Shown here: one piece after another, positions 1 to 5,948 of the stretch | Position numbering within the stretch: position 1 is the stretch's first letter | How the letters are laid out: each line of letters opens with the position of its first letter | NCBI GenBank assembly: GCA_044868295.1 | Contig: JBIOWF010000201.1 | Span: 1 to 5,948 of the forward strand | Direction of reading: 5' to 3' | From: JBIOWF01 sp044868295 | Lineage (GTDB): Bacteria; Actinomycetota; Actinomycetes; Streptosporangiales; Streptosporangiaceae | DNA: 5,948 nucleotides | Notes under the pieces: generated by a model | Database searches by the model: none | What the model saw: only the letters and a program-made list of their open reading frames with translations | What the model was told of the DNA's origin: nothing | Made by a program: the position numbers and the translations under genes

Positions 1-4
1 GACG

Positions 5-1201
5 ATGCTTCACGAGATGTCTGAGATGCCCAACGCCCCGGAGGCGTATCCGAGACTTGTCCGGCCGGTGGCCGGGCGGGTGGTCGCGGGGGTCGCCCAG
101 GGCGCCGCCGACCAGTTGCGGCTCGACCCGGTCGTGCTGCGGCTGGCTTTCGTGCTGCTCACGGTCATGGACGGGCTGGGCGCCGTGGCGTACGCCGCGC
201 TGTGGATGTTCACGCCGCGAGAGCAGGTCAAGGGCCCGGAGCCGGGCCGCGAGTGGGGCCAGCTCGCCGCGTACGGCGTGCTGTGGCTGGCGCTCGCCGC
301 CTTCGGCTGGATGACCGGCGCGTCCGACGGTGGCTTCGGCACCTGGCCGATCGCCGTGGGCGGCATCGGGGCCCTGATCCTCTGGCAGCAGGCCGACCCG
401 AGCCGGCGGAAGCGCTGGATGACCGGCTACGTCAAGCAGGTCAGCACCTCCTGGGTCCGCACGATCATCGGAGCGTTGCTGGTCGTCGTCGGAGCGATCG
501 GGTTCCTCGCCGCCAGCGGCGAGCTCGCCAAGGCGCGGACGGGTCTGGTCTTCACCGCCGTCGTCGTCGGAGGCATGCTCATGATCGCCGCTCCCTGGCT
601 GGCCTCTCTCGTCAAGGAGTTGCAGCGGGAGCGTACCGAGCGCATCCGGCAGGCGGAGCGGGCGGAGGTGGCCGCGCACGTCCACGATTCGGTGCTGCAC
701 ACGCTCACCCTGATCCAGCGCAACGCGGGTGACGCCCGCGAGGTGACGCGGCTGGCCCGCTCCCAGGAGCGAGAGCTGCGCAACTGGCTCTACCAGCCGA
801 AACAGGACGCCGACGCCACCCTGGCGGCGGCTGTGCGGAGGGTCGCGGCCGAGGAGGAGGACGCGCACGGCGTGCCCATCGAGGTGGTCTGCGTGGGTGA
901 CTGCGATCTGGACGAAAGCCTCGGCCCCTTGCTGCACGCGGCCCGGCAGGCGATGGTGAACGCGGCGAAATATTCTGAGTCTCCGGTGATCTCCGTCTAC
1001 GCGGAGGTCGAGCCGGGCGAGGTGACGGTTTTCGTCCGTGATCGGGGTAAGGGGTTCAACCTCGACGATGTGCCGGATGACCGGATGGGGATCCGCCAGT
1101 CGATCATCGGTCGGATGGAGCGTCACGGGGGGAGTGCCCGGGTCAAGACCGAGCTCGGCGGCGGAACAGAGGTAATGCTGACCATGAAGAGGGACTCGTG
1201 A
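5..1201 (+). CDS. PspC-domain membrane sensor histidine kinase
   Basis: Sensor kinase of a two-component system, 398 aa from the first ATG, probably phosphorylating the regulator encoded next. Residues 17-71 are a PspC domain (phage-shock-protein C type) ending in a membrane helix and the motif ALWMFTP. More hydrophobic segments lie near 87-103, 112-127, 150-171 and 180-203, so the sensor part is mostly membrane-embedded with little extracytoplasmic sequence. A charged linker (204-222) leads to a HisKA_3-like box, HVHDSVLHTL (225-234), with H227 the likely phospho-acceptor. The ATPase domain shows an N box with N319, a G1 box DRGKGF (346-351), and a G2 region MGIRQSIIGRM (361-371) followed by GGGTEV. 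In-frame ATGs at 5, 17 and 26 are all possible starts, and upstream sequence is not in the window, so the N-terminus is uncertain. The signal is unknown; PspC suggests envelope stress by family knowledge only. Confidence 0.94.
   Translation: MLHEMSEMPNAPEAYPRLVRPVAGRVVAGVAQGAADQLRLDPVVLRLAFVLLTVMDGLGAVAYAALWMFTPREQVKGPEPGREWGQLAAYGVLWLALAAFGWMTGASDGGFGTWPIAVGGIGALILWQQADPSRRKRWMTGYVKQVSTSWVRTIIGALLVVVGAIGFLAASGELAKARTGLVFTAVVVGGMLMIAAPWLASLVKELQRERTERIRQAERAEVAAHVHDSVLHTLTLIQRNAGDAREVTRLARSQERELRNWLYQPKQDADATLAAAVRRVAAEEEDAHGVPIEVVCVGDCDLDESLGPLLHAARQAMVNAAKYSESPVISVYAEVEPGEVTVFVRDRGKGFNLDDVPDDRMGIRQSIIGRMERHGGSARVKTELGGGTEVMLTMKRDS
1187..1194 (+). promoter_or_regulatory. Internal ribosome binding site for the response regulator
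   Basis: A purine-rich AAGAGGGA lies inside the last codons of the kinase gene. Its GAGG core is five bases from the GTG at 1198. It supports that GTG as the regulator's start and indicates that kinase and regulator are translated as a coupled pair. Confidence 0.75.
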
Positions 1202-1836
1202 AGACCGTAAGAGTGCTGATCGTCGACGACCACCGGTTGTTCCGGTCCGGCGTGCGCGCCGAGCTGGGGCCGTCGATCCAGGTCGTCGGGGAGGCGGAGG
1301 ACGTGGAGACCGCGGTCAGGACGATCGCGGAGCTCCAGCCGGACGTCGTGCTCCTCGACGTGCACATGCCCGGCGGTGGCGGCCAGGAGGTGCTCCGTCA
1401 GGTGCTCGGCTCGGGGTCACAGGTGCGGTTCCTCGCGCTCTCGGTGTCCGACGCGGCGGAGGACGTGATCGGCGTCATCCGGGCCGGGGCGCGTGGTTAC
1501 GTCACGAAGACGATCACCGGCACCGAGCTGACCGACGCCATCGGCCGGGTGTCCGAGGGCGACGCCGTGTTCTCGCCGCGACTCGCCGGGTTCGTGCTGG
1601 ACGCGTTCGCCTCCACCGAGGCGCCGCCGATCGATCCGGAGCTGGACTCTCTGACCCAGCGCGAGCGTGAGGTGCTGCGTTTGATCGCGCGCGGCTACGC
1701 GTACAAGGAGATAGCCAAGGAGCTGTTCATCTCGGTGAAGACCGTCGAGACGCACGTGTCGAGTGTGTTGCGGAAGCTGCAGTTGTCCAACCGGCACGAG
1801 CTCTCTCGCTGGGCTACGGCCCGGCGTTTGGTGTGA
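1198..1836 (+). CDS. NarL/FixJ-family (LuxR-type) response regulator
   Basis: DNA-binding response regulator, 212 aa, the likely partner of the PspC-domain kinase. The receiver domain (about 3-118) has the acidic pair D10/D11, phospho-acceptor D54 in LLDVHMPG, the switch residue S82 in LALS, and K104 in YVTKT, so all canonical residues are present. After a linker (about 120-148), residues 149-210 form a LuxR-type helix-turn-helix: LTQREREVLRLIARGY, then KEIAKELFISVKTVETHVSSVL, in which KTVETHV is the recognition helix. Length and layout are normal for the family. The GTG start overlaps the kinase stop by four bases (GTGA), with a good ribosome binding site. Target promoters are not evident; the downstream ligase and protease genes are candidates only by position. 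No deviation from a functional regulator is seen. Confidence 0.97.
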   Translation: MKTVRVLIVDDHRLFRSGVRAELGPSIQVVGEAEDVETAVRTIAELQPDVVLLDVHMPGGGGQEVLRQVLGSGSQVRFLALSVSDAAEDVIGVIRAGARGYVTKTITGTELTDAIGRVSEGDAVFSPRLAGFVLDAFASTEAPPIDPELDSLTQREREVLRLIARGYAYKEIAKELFISVKTVETHVSSVLRKLQLSNRHELSRWATARRLV

Positions 1837-1862
1837 GTTGTCATACATGCGACTCTTCTGGT

Positions 1863-3320
1863 ATGGGACGTGACGTACCCGCCATCGCTTTCAGCCGTGA
1901 GGACCGTCGCCTGTACCGGGACAAGATCCGGCGGTCGCTCGACGTCCTGGACGAGATGCTTCGCGAGTCCCGGTTCGAGTTCGACCGGCCGAGGGTCGGC
2001 CTGGAGATAGAGCTCAACCTGGTCGACTCGCTGGGCGAGCCGGCGATGAAGAACGCCGAGGTCCTGGAGGCCATCGCCGACCCCGACTGGGCGACGGAGC
2101 TCGGCCAGTTCAACATCGAGATCAATGTGGAGCCTCGGCGGCTGTCCGGCGACGGGCCGCTCAGGCTGGAGGAGTCCATCCGCCGGCGCCTCAACCACGC
2201 CGAGGAGCGGGCCAACACGGTGGGCGGTCACATGGTGCTCATCGGCATCCTGCCCACGCTCCGGGAGTCCGACCTCAGCGAGGCGACCCTTTCGGCCAAT
2301 CCTCGGTACAAGCTGCTCAACGAGCAGATCTTCGCCGCGCGCGGGGAGGACCTGCATCTGGAGATCGAGGGCGTCGAACGGCTGGAGACCTACGCGGACA
2401 GCATCACTCCCGAGGCCGCGTGCACCAGCGTGCAGCTGCACCTGCAGGTCAGCCCGTCGGCGTTCGCGGATCACTGGAACGCGGCGCAGGCCATCGCGGG
2501 CGCTCAGGTCGCGGTGGCGGCCAACTCGCCCTTCCTCTTCGGCAAGGAGCTCTGGCGCGAGACGCGGATCAGCCTTTTCGAGCAGTCCACCGACACCCGC
2601 TCGGAGGAGCTCAAGGCCCAGGGCGTACGGCCCCGGGTGTGGTTCGGCGAGCGGTGGATCACCTCGGTTTTCGATCTGTTCGAGGAGAATGTTCGCTATT
2701 TCCCTGCTCTCTTGCCGATCTGTGAGGACGAGGAGCCGCGGGAGGTGCTCGACAGCGGCGGCACACCCGAGCTGCTGGAGCTGACCCTGCACAACGGGAC
2801 GATCTACCGCTGGAACCGGCCCGTCTACGCTGTGGTGGACGGCCGCCCGCATCTGCGGGTGGAGAACAGAGTGCTGCCCGCGGGACCCACGGTCGTGGAC
2901 ATCACCGCCAATTCCGCCTTCTACTACGGGCTCATGCGCGTGCTGCCGACCACCGAGCGGCCCGTCTGGACCCGCATGTCCTTCGCGGCGGCCGCGGACA
3001 ACCTGCGCAACGCCGCACGTCACGGCCTGGATGCCCGCCTGTACTGGCCGGGACTCGGGGAGGTGCCGGCGCCCGAGCTGATCTTGCGGAAGCTGCTGCC
3101 GCTCGCCTATGAGGGCCTCGACCTGTGGGGTGTCGATCCGGCCGAGCGTGACCGGCTGCTCGGGATCATCGAGCAGCGCTGCCTGACCGGCCGCACCGGC
3201 GCGAACTGGCAGGTGGAGACCGCGCGATCTCTGGGCCAGGGCCACGAGGCGTTGCGCCAGATGACTCTCCGGTACATCGAGAACATGCACACGAACGAGC
3301 CTGTCCACCTGTGGCCATGA
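1863..3320 (+). CDS. GCS2-type glutamate-cysteine ligase family protein
   Basis: ATP-dependent carboxylate-amine ligase of the GCS2 fold, predicted to join an amine or amino acid such as cysteine to glutamate's gamma-carboxyl; soluble and cytoplasmic. It has 485 aa from the ATG at 1863. Family-like signatures are VGLEIELNLVD (45-55), QFNIEINVEPRRL (82-94), NPRYKLLNEQIFAARGED (146-163), CTSVQLHLQVSP (187-198) and RVENRVLPAGPTV (332-344). The acidic and His residues in the first, second and fourth are the expected metal/ATP and substrate ligands. The pattern matches actinomycete proteins annotated as glutamate-cysteine ligase. An in-frame GTG at 1833 would add ten residues and overlap the regulator's stop by four bases. 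I prefer 1863 because remembered homologues begin with a similar MG- start close to the conserved block. Neither start has a clear ribosome binding site. It is clearly longer than E. coli YbdK (about 370 aa), so the true substrate is uncertain. Confidence 0.88.
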   Translation: MGRDVPAIAFSREDRRLYRDKIRRSLDVLDEMLRESRFEFDRPRVGLEIELNLVDSLGEPAMKNAEVLEAIADPDWATELGQFNIEINVEPRRLSGDGPLRLEESIRRRLNHAEERANTVGGHMVLIGILPTLRESDLSEATLSANPRYKLLNEQIFAARGEDLHLEIEGVERLETYADSITPEAACTSVQLHLQVSPSAFADHWNAAQAIAGAQVAVAANSPFLFGKELWRETRISLFEQSTDTRSEELKAQGVRPRVWFGERWITSVFDLFEENVRYFPALLPICEDEEPREVLDSGGTPELLELTLHNGTIYRWNRPVYAVVDGRPHLRVENRVLPAGPTVVDITANSAFYYGLMRVLPTTERPVWTRMSFAAAADNLRNAARHGLDARLYWPGLGEVPAPELILRKLLPLAYEGLDLWGVDPAERDRLLGIIEQRCLTGRTGANWQVETARSLGQGHEALRQMTLRYIENMHTNEPVHLWP

Positions 3321-3366
3321 GGATCTTGCGGGGGTTCGACGCCGGTTGAGGACCAAAATTGGCGCG
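3321..3366 (+). promoter_or_regulatory. Short gap with weak promoter-like -10 before the CPBP gene
   Basis: This 46-base gap has no terminator hairpin. Its only A/T-rich patch contains CAAAAT (3354-3359), seven bases before the ATG at 3367. That is the position of a -10 box in leaderless actinobacterial transcripts, although the first base is C rather than T. No -35 box is found at a suitable distance. Read-through from the ligase gene is at least as likely. Confidence 0.2.
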
Positions 3367-4179
3367 ATGAACCCGGCCGTGTCCTGTGTCGCCGTGCTCG
3401 CCGCGGTGAACGTGCTGAACAACCGGATCGCCAGTCGCTGGGCGCCGGTGACGTCCGCGGTCGCGACGGCCGCGCTGCTGGCGATCGCCCGGCGTGACGG
3501 CCTCACCCATCCCGAACTGGGCTTCGAGCGCGCGCACCGGGGGGGCGTGATCGGTGGGTGCCTCGTGGCCGGGGTCGCCGCCGTCTATGGAGCCGGGATC
3601 ACCCTGCCCCGCACCAGGCCGCTGTTCCGCGACGAGAGGGCACTCTCACTGTCACGGGGCCGCCTGTTGGAGGAAGTGCTGGTACAGGTGCCGGTCGGCA
3701 CCGTGCTCCTTGAGGAGGTCGCCTTCCGCGGCGTCCTACCCGCCCTTCTCGGGCGATCCATGCGATCCAGTACGGCTGCCGCCGTCTCGTCAGCCCTCTT
3801 CGGGCTGTGGCACGTGCTCCCGGCCCTCGACATGGCCAAGGCCAATCCCGCCCTGAGCCGCCTCGCGTCGGGTGACGACATCGAGGACGTGGAGATCGGC
3901 GAGGGCGCCGAGGAACGTATCGCGAAGCCCGCAACGGCCGATTCGGGGCCTGCGTCGGCCGATCAGCGGCGGAGCGACGGGAGCCGGGTGGACATCGCGC
4001 GGCTGGTGACGGGCACCGTCGTCTCGACGGCCGCCGCCGGGGTCCTGTTCCACGAGCTCCGGCGCCGCGGGGGCCTGCTCGCTCCCTGCCTGCTGCACGT
4101 CGCCACCAACTCGTTCGGTTACGTGGCCGCCCGCATGGCCCGCCGCATCGACCAGGTCCGATCACCCGTCCGGGGCTGA
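3367..4179 (+). CDS. CPBP-family intramembrane metalloprotease (CAAX protease/Abi)
   Basis: Multi-pass membrane protein of the CPBP (Rce1-like) family, 270 aa from the ATG at 3367. Three active-site motifs are intact: EEVAFR (116-121, the EExxxR motif), FGLWH (145-149, FxxxH) and HVATN (244-248, HxxxN). The glutamates and histidines are predicted to activate water for peptide cleavage within the membrane. Hydrophobic segments lie near 3-18, 26-41, 59-78, 103-115, 135-155, 210-225 and 233-250. The segment at about 168-208 is acidic and low in complexity (GDDIEDVEIGEGAEE, then an A/S/D/R-rich stretch) and separates the second and third motifs more widely than I expect. A TTG at 3346 would add seven residues and has a G-rich stretch upstream; I prefer the ATG, but neither site has a convincing ribosome binding site. 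The substrate is unknown; relatives act in prenyl-protein processing, bacteriocin immunity or peptide-signal maturation. Confidence 0.9.
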   Translation: MNPAVSCVAVLAAVNVLNNRIASRWAPVTSAVATAALLAIARRDGLTHPELGFERAHRGGVIGGCLVAGVAAVYGAGITLPRTRPLFRDERALSLSRGRLLEEVLVQVPVGTVLLEEVAFRGVLPALLGRSMRSSTAAAVSSALFGLWHVLPALDMAKANPALSRLASGDDIEDVEIGEGAEERIAKPATADSGPASADQRRSDGSRVDIARLVTGTVVSTAAAGVLFHELRRRGGLLAPCLLHVATNSFGYVAARMARRIDQVRSPVRG

Positions 4180-4207
4180 TCGGAAGCGAGATGTCGGTGG
4201 GCGGTCT

Positions 4208-4219
4208 TACCCTAGGGTC
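4208..4219 (+). promoter_or_regulatory. Putative leaderless -10 box and 10-bp palindrome before pcrA
   Basis: TACCCT (4208-4213) fits the actinobacterial -10 pattern TANNNT and is followed by exactly six bases before the GTG at 4220. That places the transcription start on or beside the start codon. The same bases form a perfect 10-bp palindrome, ACCCTAGGGT (4209-4218). No -35 match is seen around 4184-4190. The only purine run, AGGG at 4214-4217, is two bases from the start and too close for a normal ribosome binding site, which favours a leaderless message. Confidence 0.5.
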
Positions 4220-5948
4220 GTGTCCACCCGAGCCTTTGATTCCACGCATCCCCTACTCGACGGTCTCAATCCGCAGCAGCGGGAAGCCGTCGTCCATCAG
4301 GGGAGCCCCCTGCTGATCGTCGCCGGGGCCGGTTCGGGCAAGACCCGGGTGCTCACCCATCGCATCGCGTACCTGCTCGGTGAGCGTGCCGTCCAGCCCG
4401 GCGAGATCCTCGCGATCACCTTCACCAACAAGGCCGCGCGGGAGATGAAGGACCGGGTCGACAAGCTCGTCGGCCCACGGTCCAGGGCCATGTGGGTGAT
4501 GACGTTCCACAGCGCGTGCGTGTGTATCCTGCGCAGGGAGGCCAAGCGGCTGGGCTTCGCCGGCAGCTTCTCGATCTACGATCAGGCCGACTCGCAGCGG
4601 CTCATGGCGATGGTCTGCCGCGAGCTGGACCTCGACCCGAAGCGCTATCCGCCACGGTCCTTCTCCGCGCAGGTCAGCAACTTCAAGAACGAGCTGATCG
4701 ACTACGAGACGGCGGCGGACCGGGCCCAGACCCACCTGGAGCGCACACTCGCCGAGGCGTACCGGACCTATCAGCAGCGGCTGACCGAGGCCGGCGCGAT
4801 GGACTTCGACGATCTCATCATGCTCACGGTCACCCTGTTCCAGCTCTTCCCCGACGTGGCCGAGCACTACCGGCGGCGGTTCCGGCACGTGCTGGTCGAC
4901 GAGTACCAGGACACCAACCACGCGCAGTACGTGCTGATCCGCGAGCTGGTCGGGCGGCCCGAGCTGCGGACGGCCGACGGCGACGTGGTCAGGGAGGGGG
5001 CCGTCGAGCCCGCGGAGCTGGTCGTCGTCGGCGACGCGGACCAGTCGATCTACGCGTTCCGCGGCGCGACGATCCGGAACATCCTGGAGTTCGAGCGCGA
5101 CTACCCGGACGCGAAGACGATCCTGCTGGAGCAGAACTACCGCTCGACCCAGACGATCCTGAACGCGGCGAACGCGGTCATCTCCCGCAACGAGAGCCGC
5201 AAGCCGAAGAACCTGTGGTCCGATCAGGGAGCCGGCCCGAAGATCGTCGGATATGTGGCCGACAACGAGCACGACGAGGCCATGTTCGTCGCGCAGGAGG
5301 TGGACCGGCTCGCCGACGACGAGAAGGTCACTCCGGGCCAGGTCGCCGTCTTCTACCGCACCAACGCGGCCTCCCGGGTCTTCGAGGAGATCTTCATCAG
5401 GACCGGCCTGCCGTACAAGGTCGTGGGGGGTGTGCGCTTCTACGAGCGCAAGGAGGTCAAGGACCTGCTGGCCTACCTGCGGGTGCTGGCCAACCCCAGC
5501 GACACGGTGTCGCTTCGCCGCATCCTCAACGTGCCCAAGCGGGGCATCGGAGATCGGGCGGAGGCGATGATCGAGGCCTTCGCGAGCCGGGAGCGGATCA
5601 GCTTCTGGGAGGGCCTGCAGCGGGCCGAGGAGGCGCACGGCCTGGCCACCCGCTCGCTCAACGCGATCAGGGAGTTCACGGCGCTGCTCGCCGATCTGCG
5701 GGCCAAGGAGCTGCCGCTGTCGGACCTGGCGGAGGAGGTGCTGAACGGCACCGGCTACCGCACCGAGCTGGAGACCTCCGGCGATCCGCAGGACGAGAGC
5801 CGCCTGGAGAACCTCAACGAGCTCATCTCGGTGGCCTCCGAGTTCGAGCAGGCCAACCCCGAGGGCACGCTGGTCGACTTCCTGGAGCAGGTCTCGTTGG
5901 TCGCCGACGCCGACCAGATCCCTGATGGGGAGGACCACGGTGGGGTGG
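4220..5948 (+). CDS. pcrA: UvrD/PcrA ATP-dependent 3'-5' DNA helicase, 3' end outside window
   Basis: Superfamily 1A helicase that unwinds DNA in a 3'-5' direction during nucleotide excision repair and clears proteins such as recombinase or stalled RNA polymerase. The frame stays open from the GTG at 4220 to the window end, giving 576 codons of a protein that normally has roughly 730-800. Motifs in order: Q motif LNPQQREAV (16-24); Walker A AGAGSGKT (35-42, K41); Ia ITFTNKAAREM (66-76); Ic TFHSAC (95-100); Walker B DEYQD (227-231); III GDADQSIYAFRGA (271-283); IV QNYRS (305-309); then the 2B entry GGVRFYERKEVKDLL from 403. The sequence stops at DGEDHGGV, just before the expected motif V (TLHTAKGLEF type), so motifs V, VI and the C-terminal tail lie outside. 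No frameshift is seen. The gene is probably transcribed from its own leaderless promoter 40 bases after the CPBP stop. A close paralogue such as UvrD2 is less likely, because the motif wording is typical of PcrA/UvrD1. Confidence 0.96.
   Translation, partial: MSTRAFDSTHPLLDGLNPQQREAVVHQGSPLLIVAGAGSGKTRVLTHRIAYLLGERAVQPGEILAITFTNKAAREMKDRVDKLVGPRSRAMWVMTFHSACVCILRREAKRLGFAGSFSIYDQADSQRLMAMVCRELDLDPKRYPPRSFSAQVSNFKNELIDYETAADRAQTHLERTLAEAYRTYQQRLTEAGAMDFDDLIMLTVTLFQLFPDVAEHYRRRFRHVLVDEYQDTNHAQYVLIRELVGRPELRTADGDVVREGAVEPAELVVVGDADQSIYAFRGATIRNILEFERDYPDAKTILLEQNYRSTQTILNAANAVISRNESRKPKNLWSDQGAGPKIVGYVADNEHDEAMFVAQEVDRLADDEKVTPGQVAVFYRTNAASRVFEEIFIRTGLPYKVVGGVRFYERKEVKDLLAYLRVLANPSDTVSLRRILNVPKRGIGDRAEAMIEAFASRERISFWEGLQRAEEAHGLATRSLNAIREFTALLADLRAKELPLSDLAEEVLNGTGYRTELETSGDPQDESRLENLNELISVASEFEQANPEGTLVDFLEQVSLVADADQIPDGEDHGGV

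Noticed and set aside
1838..1866. Possible promoter before the ligase gene (TTGTCA as a -35 box)
   Set aside because: At 17-base spacing the -10 position would read GTATGG and fall on the start codon itself. No TANNNT lies 6-7 bases before the ATG.
3353..3362. CCAA-AA-TTGG inverted repeat before the CPBP gene
   Set aside because: The four-base arms and two-base loop are too short to form a hairpin and could easily occur by chance.
1695..3506. 603-codon open frame on the - strand
   Set aside because: It lies opposite the regulator's end, the ligase and the CPBP gene start, all of which carry recognisable motifs. It has no recognisable domain and is full of R, L, V, P, Q and D, typical of antisense frames in G+C-rich coding DNA.
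4180..4219. Transcription terminator between the CPBP and helicase genes
   Set aside because: No G+C-rich stem with a T tract is present. The only symmetry is the loopless 10-bp palindrome at 4209-4218, better explained as part of the promoter.
3599..4249. 216-codon open frame on the - strand
   Set aside because: Arg/Pro/Gly-rich antisense shadow of the CPBP gene with no recognisable feature.
4492..5925. 477-codon open frame on the + strand within the helicase region
   Set aside because: It is a shifted frame of the helicase gene, rich in G, R and A with no domain. The true frame runs from 4220 to the window end without a stop.
4253..5938. 561-codon open frame on the - strand
   Set aside because: It is the mirror of the helicase gene, whose forward frame contains the superfamily 1A motifs in order from I to IV. 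The antisense product has biased composition and no motif.

Overview
The window is G+C-rich, with strong G/C preference at third codon positions, GTG starts, 4-base gene overlaps and long spurious open frames on the opposite strand. The protein families point to a filamentous actinomycete. My impression is Streptosporangiaceae or a close relative (Nonomuraea/Streptosporangium type), but this is inference from protein flavour, not a search result. The region is dense and co-directional: five genes on the + strand, no gap above about 50 bases, and no RNA gene, insertion sequence, CRISPR array or repeat family.

Layout. (1) 5-1201: membrane sensor histidine kinase with an N-terminal PspC domain. 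(2) 1198-1836: NarL/FixJ-type response regulator, overlapping the kinase stop by 4 bases behind a good internal ribosome binding site; together they form a two-component system. (3) 1863-3320: GCS2-type glutamate-cysteine ligase-like enzyme, 26 bases downstream. (4) 3367-4179: CPBP-family (CAAX protease/Abi) membrane protein with intact catalytic motifs and an unusual acidic, low-complexity stretch between them. (5) 4220-5948 and beyond: UvrD/PcrA superfamily 1A DNA helicase, cut by the window end after 576 codons, just before the expected motifs V and VI. It is preceded by what looks like its own leaderless promoter.

How they may work together. The kinase and regulator form a genuine signalling pair, probably sensing envelope state through PspC and the membrane segments. 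The ligase and membrane protease are close enough to be read from the same transcript, which would link envelope sensing, a gamma-glutamyl ligase and intramembrane proteolysis; this is inference from spacing only. The helicase is a housekeeping repair gene and probably has its own promoter. I do not see a clearly new system. The best leads are the ligase's true substrate in a presumably mycothiol-using organism, the inserted segment of the CPBP protein, and the palindromic leaderless start of the helicase gene.
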